A stretch of DNA of 64,000 nucleotides. Source: an uncultured Solirubrobacteraceae bacterium (lineage in GTDB: Bacteria > Actinomycetota > Thermoleophilia > Solirubrobacterales > Solirubrobacteraceae). Made by a program: the position numbers and the translations under genes. How positions within the stretch are numbered: the first letter of the stretch is position 1; every line of letters begins with the position of its first letter. The DNA lies in contig CADCVQ010000050.1 of assembly GCA_902806175.1 (NCBI GenBank), positions 1-64,000 on the forward strand, written 5' to 3'. Positions 7,081 through 17,239 of the stretch are shown here, piece by piece. Under the pieces are notes generated by a model. That model saw only the letters and a program-made list of their open reading frames with translations. It was not told where the DNA came from and did not search any database.

Positions 7081-8229
7081 ATGCCCATCGACCTCGACAG
7101 GACGGAGGAGATCTTCGCCTCGTCCACGGACCTCACCGTCGGCATCGAGGAGGAGTTCGCGCTGCTCGATCCGCAGACGCTCGACCTCGTGCCGCGCTTC
7201 GAGGAGCTGCGCGACGCCGCCGCCGCTCAGGACCTCGCGCTCTTCGAGGGGATAACCGGCGAGCTGATCTCCTCGGAGATCGAGATCGTCTCGGGCCGTG
7301 GCGAGGATCTGCACGACGCCGTCGCCCGTCAGCGCGACCGCCGCCGGCGGCTGCTCGCGCTCGCTGCCGAGCGCGGCATCGGGCTCGGCTCGACGGGCAC
7401 GCACCCGTGGGCCGACTACCGCGACCAGCTCAACATCGACACCGCGCACTACCGCCGCGTCGTCGAGGGCCTCGGCTACGTCGCGCGGCGCAACAACACG
7501 TTCTCGCTGCACGTCCACGTCGGCGTCAACGGTGCCGACCGGGCCGTGCAGGCGTGCGATCGCCTGCGGCCCGTGCTCCCGCTGCTGCTCGCCGTCAGCG
7601 GCAACTCGCCGTTTCTGGACGGCAAGGACACGCTGCTGCACTCCGCCCGCAGCCAGACGTTCACGAAGTCCTTTCCGCGCTGCGGCGTGCCCGACGCGTT
7701 CGGCGACTGGCGTTCCTTTCGCGACTATCTCGAGCTGCTCATCCGGACCGGCTCGATCGTCGAGTACACCCAGGTCTGGTGGTCGATCAGGCCGCACGCC
7801 TCGTTCGGCACCGTCGAGCTGCGCGTCTGCGACGCGCAGATGACGGCCGCCGAGTCCGAGGGCCTCGCCGGACTCGCCGTCGCCTGCGTCGCGCAGGCGC
7901 TGCGGGACATCGACGAGTGCGTCGCGTTCGAGCACCCGCCGCACCGGCTCATCGAGGAGAACATGTGGCGCGCGATCCGCTACGGGATGGACGGCAGCAT
8001 GATCGACCTGCAGCGCCGCATCGAGGTGCCGGCGCGGGCGGCGCTCGAGTCGCTGTGGTCCTGGACGGCGCCCGTCCGCGAGGAGGCGCGCATCGACGTG
8101 GCGCTCGACGGTCCGACCGGGGCACAGCGACAGCGCGCGGCGCTGCTCGCGACCGGCGATCTGCGCGCGGTCTACGCTGACAGCGTGCGCGAGACCATGA
8201 CCACCTACGCACAGGAGGTTCCCGCATGA
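7081..8229 (+). CDS. Glutamate-cysteine ligase-like carboxylate-amine ligase (GCS2/YbdK family)
   Basis: The 382-residue protein belongs to the ATP-dependent carboxylate-amine ligases of the GCS2 family. Family blocks are TVGIEEEFALLD near the N-terminus, GTHPWADY, RRNNTFSLHVHVGV, and a C-terminal TVELRVCD segment. YbdK-type members show weak gamma-glutamylcysteine synthetase activity; actinobacterial relatives include EgtA-like enzymes, so the product could be gamma-Glu-Cys or another gamma-glutamyl or amide compound. It overlaps the next gene by ATGA. Confidence 0.85.
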   Translation: MPIDLDRTEEIFASSTDLTVGIEEEFALLDPQTLDLVPRFEELRDAAAAQDLALFEGITGELISSEIEIVSGRGEDLHDAVARQRDRRRRLLALAAERGIGLGSTGTHPWADYRDQLNIDTAHYRRVVEGLGYVARRNNTFSLHVHVGVNGADRAVQACDRLRPVLPLLLAVSGNSPFLDGKDTLLHSARSQTFTKSFPRCGVPDAFGDWRSFRDYLELLIRTGSIVEYTQVWWSIRPHASFGTVELRVCDAQMTAAESEGLAGLAVACVAQALRDIDECVAFEHPPHRLIEENMWRAIRYGMDGSMIDLQRRIEVPARAALESLWSWTAPVREEARIDVALDGPTGAQRQRAALLATGDLRAVYADSVRETMTTYAQEVPA

Positions 8230-8651
8230 GCACCGATCCGCCGGACGCAGAAGCCAACGTCGAAGGACTCACCGAGGAGGAGCTGCGCGCTGCCTACGAG
8301 GCCGAGCTTGCACGCATCCGCGTCGAGGACATCCTCATCCAGACCGTCGTGTCGCTGCTGAACCTGGCTGCCCGCAAGGCCGGGCTGACCGGCGGCGAAG
8401 AGGAGCCGGACTTCGAGCAGGTACGCCAGGCGATCGACGGCACGCAGGCGCTGCTGCCGCTCGTCGAGCCGATGCTCGGGCCTGACGCCAAGCAGGTGCG
8501 CGATGCGCTCTCGCAACTGCAGATGGCGTACGCCCGTTCGGGCGCGAAGCCGCCTGCGGGCGCTGCCCCGCCGGGCGAGCAGGGGCCCCCGAAGAGCGAA
8601 GGACCTGGTCCGGCCGGGTCCAGCGGGCGGCTCTGGGTGCCCGGCCAGTAG
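8226..8651 (+). CDS. Conserved hypothetical protein, helical N-terminus and disordered tail
   Basis: The 141-residue protein is coupled to the GCS2 ligase by an ATGA overlap. Residues 14-100 are acidic and predicted helical, including a hydrophobic stretch VEDILIQTVVSLLNLAA. Residues 101-141 are Pro/Gly/Ala-rich and probably disordered. No catalytic motif is seen and I do not recognise a named family. Similar short proteins appear to occur in related actinobacteria (recollection, not checked). Confidence 0.7.
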   Translation: MSTDPPDAEANVEGLTEEELRAAYEAELARIRVEDILIQTVVSLLNLAARKAGLTGGEEEPDFEQVRQAIDGTQALLPLVEPMLGPDAKQVRDALSQLQMAYARSGAKPPAGAAPPGEQGPPKSEGPGPAGSSGRLWVPGQ

Positions 8652-8820
8652 AGGGGCGGATCGGGCTCGAGATCCGGCCGCCCGCCCAGGGCACGGCGCG
8701 CCATCCGCCCTGGCGGTTAGTATCCGCGCGCGTTTGCTCGCGGTCGGGGGGCCGTAGGCGCCTGCCCCGCAGGCGGGGCTGGACCCTTGGCATCAAAGAC
8801 TTGTACGGAGGCCGTTTCCC
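8652..8820 (+). promoter_or_regulatory. hppA leader region with GC hairpins and -10-like TAGTAT
   Basis: A TAGTAT hexamer at 8718-8723 would start a transcript with roughly 90 nt of leader, unlike the leaderless pattern elsewhere. At 8760-8774 GCCTGC/GCAGGC forms a 6-bp stem with a 3-nt loop, and an alternative pairing GCCCCG/CGGGGC overlaps it. GGAGG at 8807-8811 lies 9 nt before the TTG start. An imperfect GC stem at 8655-8685 may terminate the preceding operon. No known riboswitch is recognised. Confidence 0.4.
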
Positions 8821-10899
<2,079 letters not shown>

Positions 10900-11136
10900 T
10901 CATCTGAGCGGCCCTCGCCGCGCCTGAGCGCACCGACAGGCAGGGCCCGTGCTGTCGCACTGTGCCCAGCCTGCCGGCACGCTCAGCCACGGCGATGGCG
11001 CGCTCAGCTGACCACGCGACGGCGTCGTGATCGCAGCAGGGTGGGCGGCGGCGACGACATCGAATGCCGCGCTCGGCGAGGTCGCGGTGCGCGCCTCGAT
11101 GTCGGGGGCCGTCGGGCGCCGGCGGGCGCGTGCGCT

Positions 11137-11154
11137 CGCGCGTGGACACGCGCG
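11137..11154. repeat. 18-bp palindrome CGCGCGTG-GA-CACGCGCG
   Basis: Perfect 8-bp arms flank a 2-bp centre in the hppA-YceI intergenic island. It may be a protein-binding site or chance in very GC-rich DNA. Confidence 0.3.
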
Positions 11155-11170
11155 CGGCGTCTCGAGCGTC

Positions 11171-11217
11171 GGTCGTGGCGGCTCTGCTGCGCCATACGCA
11201 GCAATGTCGCCACGACC
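11171..11217 (+). repeat. Palindromic repeat, family B, copy 1
   Basis: Outer arms GGTCGTGGCG and CGCCACGACC flank an inner palindrome TGCTGCG-CCATA-CGCAGCA, giving a two-part stem of about 47 bp. The next copy starts 14 nt later with the same inner sequence. Confidence 0.8.
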
Positions 11218-11231
11218 GGCCCCGCGCATGC

Positions 11232-11277
11232 GGTCGTGGCGCGTGTGCTGCGCCATACGCAGCAATCGCGCCACGAC
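11232..11277 (+). repeat. Palindromic repeat, family B, copy 2
   Basis: GTCGTGGCGCG and CGCGCCACGAC flank the same inner palindrome (TGCTGCG-CCATA-CGCAGCA) as copy 1. The connecting bases differ between the copies in a compensating way (GCGCG with CGCGC here), so pairing is kept. Confidence 0.8.
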
Positions 11278-11348
11278 GGTGCTCACCACCGGCGGGCGTC
11301 GCCGCCGGCGCGTGAGCGCGTTCGATCGGCCGCTGTGGCACGGCTGAC

Positions 11349-11354
11349 TACAGT
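11349..11354 (+). promoter_or_regulatory. -10-like TACAGT before the YceI gene
   Basis: TACAGT ends 7 nt before the GTG at 11362, and no Shine-Dalgarno sequence is present. Confidence 0.45.
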
Positions 11355-11361
11355 CACGGCC

Positions 11362-11904
11362 GTGAGCTTCCTGGCTGACCATCTCGGTGGCGGCGTGTGG
11401 CGCGCCGACCCGCCGTTCTCCTCGGTCACGTTCAAGGTGCGCCATCTCGCCGCGCGCGACTACCGCGCCGGCTTCAGGGAGATCGACGCGACATTGGACG
11501 CCGCCGGCGGGACGCTCGTCGCGAGCGTCCCGGTCGCCTCGCTGGATCTCAACAACCCGATCATCCGCGAGCGGATGCTGTCGGCGGAGTTCCTCGACGC
11601 CGCCCGCTTTCCCGAGGTGCGCTGGGTCGTGGCGCAGATCGAGGGCGATGTGAGCCGCGCGCTCAGCGCCTCCGGCGAGCTGTCGATCCACGGTCGGACG
11701 CAGACCGTCGCCGCAACGGGCAAGGTCGGGCTGCCCGGTCCCGGCCTGCTGAGCCCGGAGAACCGCGTCGGCATCGAGCTGGCGGCAACGGTCGACCGCC
11801 GCGACTTCGGGCTGGACTGGCAAGAGGAGCTGCCGGGCGGCGGCGAGACGCTCGGCTGGGACGTCACGCTCGAGGCGCTGATCGAGTTCGTCGAGCAGGC
11901 ATAG
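11362..11904 (+). CDS. YceI family lipocalin-like protein
   Basis: The 180-residue protein has the YceI pattern: an N-terminal segment ending in PPFSSVTFKVRHL, a central ASLDLNNPIIRERMLSAEFLDA region and a C-terminal beta-rich stretch with DRRDFGLDWQEELP. YceI proteins form a beta-barrel that binds isoprenoid-type lipids. Unlike proteobacterial YceI it has no signal peptide, so it is probably cytoplasmic. It reads as a single gene with its own leaderless-type promoter. Confidence 0.88.
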   Translation: MSFLADHLGGGVWRADPPFSSVTFKVRHLAARDYRAGFREIDATLDAAGGTLVASVPVASLDLNNPIIRERMLSAEFLDAARFPEVRWVVAQIEGDVSRALSASGELSIHGRTQTVAATGKVGLPGPGLLSPENRVGIELAATVDRRDFGLDWQEELPGGGETLGWDVTLEALIEFVEQA

Positions 11905-11948
11905 AAGCCCGCGCCCGGCGGCACTCCCGGCGGCGCCCGCGCGCTGCG

Positions 11949-11954
11949 TAGACT
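11949..11954 (+). promoter_or_regulatory. -10-like TAGACT before the APC-Usp operon
   Basis: TAGACT ends 10 nt before the ATG at 11965. Confidence 0.4.
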
Positions 11955-11964
11955 CCCGCCGCGG

Positions 11965-13839
11965 ATGGCAGAGCGTCGGCTCCACGGACTGCAGCGGGTG
12001 CTCGGGGTCAACGCGCTGTTCTCGACCGCCTACGGCAACGTCGGGTCGTCGATCTACTACGCGCTGGGGCTCGTCGCCGCGCTCGCTGCCGGCCTGACGC
12101 CGCTCGTGTTCGTGATCACAGGCGCGCTGTTCTACTGCACGGCCACGACGTACGCCGAGGCGACCGCGATGTATCCCGAGGCGGGCGGGTCTTCCCTGTT
12201 CGCGCGGCGGGCGTTCAACGAGCTGCTGTCGTTCTTCACAGCCTGGGCGCAGATGCTCAACTACATCATCACGATCGCGATCTCGGCGTTCTTCGCCGCG
12301 CACTACGCCGGGCGCTTCCTGTGGGACGGGCTCAACGAGTCGCCGGGGGACATCTTCTTCGCGGTGGTCACGGTCGCGTTGCTCGCCGTCGTCAACGTGC
12401 GAGGCGTCAAGGACGCCGTCAGCGTCAACCTCGTGCTGGCGATCGTGGACTTCCTCAGTCAGGTCGCGATCGTCGCGCTCGGCTTCTTCCTCGTCTTCAG
12501 CCCGGACGTGCTGCTGGACAACCTCGATTTCTTCGGCGAGACCCCGACCATCACCCAGTTCCTGCTCGCGATCCCCATCGGCACCGTTGCGTACACCGGA
12601 ATCGAGACGATCTCGAACATGGCGGGCGAGGCCCGCGACCAGGACACGACGATCCCGTCGGCGATCCGCCGCGTCATGGTCGCGGTCTTCGCGATCTACT
12701 TCACTCTGCCGCTCGTCGCGCTCTCGGCGCTGCCGGTCGAGTGCGCCGATGGTGAATGCCGAACGCTGCTCGGCGTCGGTCCGGAGGACGACGGCTACGC
12801 CAACGACCCGATCGTCGGCGTCGTCTCAGGGATGGACCTCGGCTCGATGCAGGGCGCGGTCGAGATCTATGTCGGCGTCCTCGCCGTCACCATCCTCGTC
12901 GCCGCGACGAACGCGGGCGTGCTCGGAGTCTCGCGCCTGACGTACTCCATGGGGATCTACCGGCAGTTGCCGGACGTCATGCGCCGCCTGCACCGGCGCT
13001 ATCGCACGCCGTATGTGGGAATCCTCGTCTTCTCGGCGTTCGCGTGCGTGGCGCTGCTGCCGGGGCAGGCCGACTTCCTCGGCAAGATCTACGCCTTCGG
13101 TGCGATGTTGTCGTTCTCCATGGCGCACCTGTCGCTGATCCGCCTGCGCGTGACCGAGCCGGGCGCGCGACGTCCTTACCGCAGCCCCGGCGGGTTGCGC
13201 GTACGCGGCCACGACCTGCCGGTGCTGGCGATCATCGGGCTGGCCGGTACGGCGCTGTCGTTCCTCGTCGTCAGCGTGCTCGACCTGCAGGTCGGCGCCG
13301 CCGGGGTGACGTGGATGGTGCTCGGCATGGGCGGCTACGTTCTCTACCGGCGCCGGCAGGGCCTGGATCTCGTCTCCACGCACGAGGTCGCGATGCCGCA
13401 GCCGGTCACGCTGACGGAGGCCGAATACGAGTCCGTCCTCGTCGCCTTCGACGCGCGCAACTATTCGGCGCAGACGATCGCGACGGCCGCGCGGCTCGCC
13501 GGACCGAGGCGGCGCGGCATCCATGTCCTCGTGACGCTCACCGTGCCCCAGGTCTCGCCGCTGGATGCGGCGCTGCCGGAGGAGGAGCTGGCGGCCCGGG
13601 CCGTCATCGAGCAGGCGCGCATCCAGGGCGGGCAGCGCGTCAGCGGCCATGTCGAGCGCGTGCGGCCGGGCCAGAGCGGGCGCCTGATCGTCGAGGAGGC
13701 GCGCGAGATGCGCGCCCATGCGATCGTCATGCCGCTGCCGCCGCGCACGGGCACGACGTTGTTTGGCAAGACGGTCGAGACGGTTCTCGCCGACCGCCCG
13801 TGCCGGGTCATCATCGAGTCCGAGCCGACCGATGCCTGA
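11965..13839 (+). CDS. APC-superfamily permease fused to a C-terminal universal-stress-protein domain (first copy)
   Basis: The 624-residue protein has about 12 hydrophobic helices over residues 10-455 in an APC amino-acid/potassium transporter pattern, with the early helix TAYGNVGSSIYYALG and the helix-6 region PIGTVAYTGIETISNMAGEA. A cytoplasmic Usp-like domain follows (about 475-620: YESVLVAFDARNYSA near its start, ending ADRPCRVIIESE). It overlaps the 63-residue membrane protein by 8 nt and heads a five-gene run ending with two TrkA-type proteins. That context suggests potassium or another cation/solute rather than amino acids, as for APC permeases next to ceoB-ceoC in mycobacteria; this is inference. 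Confidence 0.82.
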   Translation: MAERRLHGLQRVLGVNALFSTAYGNVGSSIYYALGLVAALAAGLTPLVFVITGALFYCTATTYAEATAMYPEAGGSSLFARRAFNELLSFFTAWAQMLNYIITIAISAFFAAHYAGRFLWDGLNESPGDIFFAVVTVALLAVVNVRGVKDAVSVNLVLAIVDFLSQVAIVALGFFLVFSPDVLLDNLDFFGETPTITQFLLAIPIGTVAYTGIETISNMAGEARDQDTTIPSAIRRVMVAVFAIYFTLPLVALSALPVECADGECRTLLGVGPEDDGYANDPIVGVVSGMDLGSMQGAVEIYVGVLAVTILVAATNAGVLGVSRLTYSMGIYRQLPDVMRRLHRRYRTPYVGILVFSAFACVALLPGQADFLGKIYAFGAMLSFSMAHLSLIRLRVTEPGARRPYRSPGGLRVRGHDLPVLAIIGLAGTALSFLVVSVLDLQVGAAGVTWMVLGMGGYVLYRRRQGLDLVSTHEVAMPQPVTLTEAEYESVLVAFDARNYSAQTIATAARLAGPRRRGIHVLVTLTVPQVSPLDAALPEEELAARAVIEQARIQGGQRVSGHVERVRPGQSGRLIVEEAREMRAHAIVMPLPPRTGTTLFGKTVETVLADRPCRVIIESEPTDA

Positions 13840-14023
13840 CGGCCGTGGAGTGCACCGCGGCGCGACGCTCCTGCTGTCGGCGGCGATGGTCGTGATCGGG
13901 CTCGCGATGCTCGTACGCACCCTCGGCGCGGGTGGCGGGCCGCTGACGCTCGGGATGGTGCTGGGCCTGCTGTTCGTGGCGGCAGGCGCCGGTCGCTTCT
14001 ACTTCACCTGGCGGGGGCTGTAG
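13832..14023 (+). CDS. Small two-helix membrane protein between the two APC-Usp permeases
   Basis: The 63-residue protein starts at an ATG overlapping the end of the first permease and stops directly against the GTG of the second. Two hydrophobic segments (about residues 9-24 and 35-54) are separated by a short glycine-rich loop. There are no catalytic motifs. Its fixed place between two paralogous transporters suggests an accessory subunit (inference). Confidence 0.72.
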   Translation: MPDGRGVHRGATLLLSAAMVVIGLAMLVRTLGAGGGPLTLGMVLGLLFVAAGAGRFYFTWRGL

Positions 14024-15952
14024 GTGTTCCGTCGCAGTCTCGGCTCGCCGGCGCTGTTCGCGGTCGTCTGGACGTCGCTCGCGAGCGCGCTGTACTTCTC
14101 GCTCGGCGTCGTCGCCGAGAACGCGCTCGGCCTGACGCCGCTGGTCTTCCTCGGCGCCGCCGTGTTCTTCGTGCTGACGGCGATGACCTATGTCGAGGGC
14201 GCGTCGCTGCACCAGGAGCGGGCGGGCTCCACCGTCTTCGCTCGCTACGCGTTCAACGAGCTCGTGAGCTTCATCGCCGGCTGGGCGGTGCTGCTGGACT
14301 TCCTCATCCTGATCGCGGTGACGGCCTTCGTCGCCGTCAACTACGCCGCGGCGTTCTGGGCCCCGCTGGGCGACGGGCTGCCCGAGCTGGTGATCGCGAT
14401 GGCGATCATCGCCTACATCGCGGTGCGCAACGCCCGCGGCTTCGGCGTCGGCACGCGCGAACGGGTCGTGGGGCTCGTGCTCGTCGACATCGCGCTGCAG
14501 CTGCTGATCATCATCTTCGGCGTCGCGCTCGTGGTCGACCTCGACGGGCTGCTGAACTCGATCGAGCTCGGCACGAGCCCGCGTTGGGAGGACGTGCTTT
14601 TCGCGTTGACGGTCTCGACCGTCGCGTTCACGAGCCTGGAGTCGGCAGCCGGCCAGTCCGGCGAGGTGTCGGTCGGGCGGCGCGGCCTCAAGCGGCTGCT
14701 CGCGAGCGCGACAGCCTCGGTGCTCGTCATCTACGTCGGCATCTCGCTCGTCGCCGTCGCGGCGCTGCCGGTCACCCCGGGTGCCGGGCCGCTCAGGGGC
14801 GAGGCGCTCGACGCGCCGATGATCGCGATCGTCCACCGCTTCGAGCCCGTATGGCTGTCGGACATCTTCGTCTACACGACGGCGGCGCTGGCGACCGCGA
14901 CCCTCGTGCTGGCCTGCCACGCGGCGATGCTCGGGCTCTCCCGCCTGGCCTACTCGCTGACGACGAACCGCCAGATCCCGAGCGTGCTTGGACGGCTGCA
15001 CCCCAAGTACGGCACGCCGTACGCGGTGATCGCGCTCGCCGCGGTGTTCGCGACAGCGCTCGTCGTGCCGCGCGACCTCGAGGCGCTCGCGGGCATCTAC
15101 GCGTTCGGGGCGATGCTCGCCTTCCTGATCGCGCACGTGTCGATCTGCGTGCTGCGCTACCGCGAGCCCGATCGCGAGCGCCCGTACCGGATCCCGCTGT
15201 CGGTGCGCGTGCGCGGCGGTGACCTGCCGCTGCCCGCGGTGCTCGGCGCGGCGATGGCGGCCGGCGGCCTCCTGAGCCTCCTGGCCTTCCACGAGGGGGC
15301 GCGCTACGTCGGGATCGTCTGGATGGCGGCAGGCGGCGCGCTCTATGTGACCTACCGCCGCGCCGCGGGGATGCCGGTGCTGCGGCGCGTCGTCGTGTCC
15401 GAGGCGGCGCTGCGCTCCGAGCCTCTGCGCGCGCAGTACGGCTCGATCCTCGTGCCGATCTTCGGCAACTCGCTCGACGACGACATCGTGCAGACCGCAG
15501 GGCGCCTGGCCGCTGCCACCGGCGACGACAGCGACGGCGCCGGCGCCACGATCGAGGCGATCTGGGTCTTCGAGGTCCCGCTCTCACTGCCGCTGGACGC
15601 GCGCCTGCCCGAGGCGCAGCTCAAGCGCGCGCGCGCCGCGCTGGCGCGCGCCAAGGCGGTCGGGGAGGAGTACGACCGCGTCCAGGTCGCGACCGCGACG
15701 ATTCGCGCCCGGCGCGCGGGGGAGGCGATCGTCGCCGAGGCGCAGCGCCGCGGCGTCGAGCTGATCGTGCTCGCCGCCGACGAGCCCTCGCGGATCCGCG
15801 GCGGCGCGCGCCTCGGCGGGATCGGCGGTCCGCTGGACAACTTCATCGGCGACGCCACCAAGCACGTCGTCCGCAAGGCGACCTGCCGCGTGATCCTCAC
15901 CGCGCCGCCCGCCGTCGAGCCGGCGAGCGCAAGCGCGCCCACGGGACCGTAG
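14024..15952 (+). CDS. APC-superfamily permease fused to a C-terminal universal-stress-protein domain (second copy)
   Basis: The 642-residue paralogue of the permease 2 kb upstream has the same order of about 12 transmembrane helices (to about residue 440) and a Usp-like domain (about 465-630: YGSILVPIFGN at the start, VRKATCRVILTAPP at the end). It begins at a GTG right after the small membrane gene, with no spacer. Helix 1 is divergent (TSLASALYFSLG in place of GNVGSSIYYALG), so the two copies may differ in substrate or form a heteromer. The C-terminal tail is Ala/Ser/Pro-rich. Confidence 0.8.
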   Translation: MFRRSLGSPALFAVVWTSLASALYFSLGVVAENALGLTPLVFLGAAVFFVLTAMTYVEGASLHQERAGSTVFARYAFNELVSFIAGWAVLLDFLILIAVTAFVAVNYAAAFWAPLGDGLPELVIAMAIIAYIAVRNARGFGVGTRERVVGLVLVDIALQLLIIIFGVALVVDLDGLLNSIELGTSPRWEDVLFALTVSTVAFTSLESAAGQSGEVSVGRRGLKRLLASATASVLVIYVGISLVAVAALPVTPGAGPLRGEALDAPMIAIVHRFEPVWLSDIFVYTTAALATATLVLACHAAMLGLSRLAYSLTTNRQIPSVLGRLHPKYGTPYAVIALAAVFATALVVPRDLEALAGIYAFGAMLAFLIAHVSICVLRYREPDRERPYRIPLSVRVRGGDLPLPAVLGAAMAAGGLLSLLAFHEGARYVGIVWMAAGGALYVTYRRAAGMPVLRRVVVSEAALRSEPLRAQYGSILVPIFGNSLDDDIVQTAGRLAAATGDDSDGAGATIEAIWVFEVPLSLPLDARLPEAQLKRARAALARAKAVGEEYDRVQVATATIRARRAGEAIVAEAQRRGVELIVLAADEPSRIRGGARLGGIGGPLDNFIGDATKHVVRKATCRVILTAPPAVEPASASAPTGP

Positions 15953-15957
15953 TCGTC

Positions 15958-15963
15958 TAGCAT
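15958..15963 (+). promoter_or_regulatory. -10-like TAGCAT before the TrkA pair
   Basis: TAGCAT lies just after the permease stop and ends 7 nt before the ATG at 15971, so the two TrkA genes may have their own leaderless promoter. Confidence 0.45.
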
Positions 15964-15970
15964 CCGGCGC

Positions 15971-16414
15971 ATGATGGTCCTCGTCGTCGGGGCCGGCCGC
16001 GTCGGATCGGCCGTTGCCAAGTCCTCGCTCGCCGCGGGCCACACCGTGTCGGTGCTCGACGAGGACCCGCTCTCGCACGAGCGCCTCGACGCCGGCCAGC
16101 CGACCTCGTGGGAGGACGCCGGCGGGCGCTTCACCGTCGGTACCGCGATCGAGATCGACGCCCTGCTGGCCGCGGGCGTCGAGGAGGCCGACATCTTCAT
16201 CGCCGCCACGCGCGGCGACAACACGAACATCCTCGTCGCGCAGATCGCCCAGAAGCGCTTCGGCGTGCCGCGCGTGATCGTGCGCGTGCTCGACCCGGCG
16301 CGCTCGGACTGGTACAGCGAGCAGGGCCTGCACACGATCTGCGCCGTGAAGCTCGGCATCGCGATGTTCGAGCAGGCCGTCACCGAGGCGGCGGCGGCCG
16401 AGGCCGGGGTCTGA
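15971..16414 (+). CDS. TrkA-N (RCK) domain protein, potassium-channel/transporter regulator, first of a pair
   Basis: The 147-residue protein is a single Rossmann-type RCK_N domain: VLVVGAGRVGSAVA nucleotide loop (about residues 3-16), acidic residue after the second strand (VLDED), and the ADIFIAATRGDNTNILVAQIA block. There is no TrkA-C domain. It overlaps the second TrkA gene by one base (TGATG). The pair resembles mycobacterial CeoB/CeoC, cytoplasmic subunits that gate a membrane permease according to nucleotide state; the likely membrane partners are the adjacent APC-Usp proteins. Confidence 0.85.
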   Translation: MMVLVVGAGRVGSAVAKSSLAAGHTVSVLDEDPLSHERLDAGQPTSWEDAGGRFTVGTAIEIDALLAAGVEEADIFIAATRGDNTNILVAQIAQKRFGVPRVIVRVLDPARSDWYSEQGLHTICAVKLGIAMFEQAVTEAAAAEAGV

Positions 16415-17088
16415 TGTACGTCATCGTCGTCGGCGGCGGCAAGGTCGGACTCAACCTCGCGCGCGAGCTGATCCGCAACGGGCAGGAGGTGACGCTCGTC
16501 GAGCAGGAGCGGCGCGCCTACCTGCGCATCGAGCAGGAGCTCGAGCACGCCGTCCAGTACGGCGACGGCACCGAGCTGTGGGTGCTCGAGCGAGCGGGCA
16601 TCCAGCGCGCCGACCTCGTCGTCGCGGTCACCGGCGACGACGAGGACAACATCCTCATCTGCCAGGTGGCCAAGGAGAAGTACCTCTGCGAGCGGATCAT
16701 CGCGCGCTGCAACAACCCCCGCAACCTGCAGCACTTCAAGCTGCTCGGGATCCAGCCGGCGGTCTCTGCGACCGACCTCATCCTCAACCTCATCGAGCAC
16801 GAGGTCCCGGGCCACGGGCTCGTGCACCTGCTCGACCTCCCCGACGAGAAGCTCGAGATCATCGAGGTCGAGGTCATCGCGGGGGCGCCCGCAGCCGGTC
16901 GCAGCGTCGCGGACATCGAGCTGCCCGACGGCAGCCTGATCATCTCGGTCCTGCCGCGCGGCAAGGCCGGCTTCGTGCCCAAGCCGGACACCGTGATCGC
17001 CCCCGGCGACGAGGTGCTCGTGGTACTCGATCCCGGCCTCGAGCCGTACATCACCGAGCAGTTCTCGCCCAACGGCCGTCCCGGCTGA
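16414..17088 (+). CDS. TrkA family protein with RCK_N and RCK_C domains, second of a pair
   Basis: The 224-residue protein has an RCK_N domain (VIVVGGGKVGLNLA at about 3-16, then LVVAVTGDDEDNILICQVAKEK) and a C-terminal RCK_C/TrkA-C domain (about 135-215) with PAAGRSVADIELPDGSLII and a final PGDEVLVVLDP. It is the longer, CeoC-like member of the pair. RCK proteins assemble as rings below a transporter pore and bind NAD(H), ATP or c-di-AMP; the ligand here is unknown. Confidence 0.87.
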   Translation: MYVIVVGGGKVGLNLARELIRNGQEVTLVEQERRAYLRIEQELEHAVQYGDGTELWVLERAGIQRADLVVAVTGDDEDNILICQVAKEKYLCERIIARCNNPRNLQHFKLLGIQPAVSATDLILNLIEHEVPGHGLVHLLDLPDEKLEIIEVEVIAGAPAAGRSVADIELPDGSLIISVLPRGKAGFVPKPDTVIAPGDEVLVVLDPGLEPYITEQFSPNGRPG

Positions 17089-17093
17089 GGTAG

Positions 17094-17123
17094 GTCCGTC
17101 GACGCCTGGATGCGTCGCCGGAC
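17094..17123 (+). terminator. 12-bp near-perfect hairpin after the TrkA pair
   Basis: GTCCGTCGACGC, a 6-nt loop and GCGTCGCCGGAC pair at all but one position. It starts 6 nt after the stop codon and has no U-tract, as is common for terminators in GC-rich actinobacteria. Confidence 0.5.
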
Positions 17124-17131
17124 GGGGTGGT

Positions 17132-17152
17132 GGGGCGAACAACCGTCGCCCC
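17132..17152 (+). terminator. Second hairpin between the TrkA pair and tRNA-Gln
   Basis: GGGGCGA, a 7-nt loop and TCGCCCC form a perfect 7-bp stem 9 nt after the first hairpin. The two may act together to isolate the tRNA gene. Confidence 0.4.
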
Positions 17153-17239
17153 GCGACGCTGATTCGCCACACCCCTCCTGCGGTTGCGGCGCGCGCGGGG
17201 GACCGTCGCGAGCGGTCGAATCGGCACGACCACCGCGGC

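Larger units (their letters stand above)
10900..11361. other. Non-coding island of 462 bp between hppA and the YceI gene
   Basis: No convincing gene is present. It holds two near-identical palindromic repeats (11171-11217 and 11232-11277), an 18-bp palindrome (11137-11154), and at its right end the YceI promoter hexamer. Open frames crossing it exist only because stops are rare in GC-rich DNA; they lack codon-position bias and family similarity. Confidence 0.7.

Noticed and set aside
8718-8820. Known riboswitch in the hppA leader
   Set aside because: The hairpins are simple GC stems and no consensus core of a known class could be found by eye.
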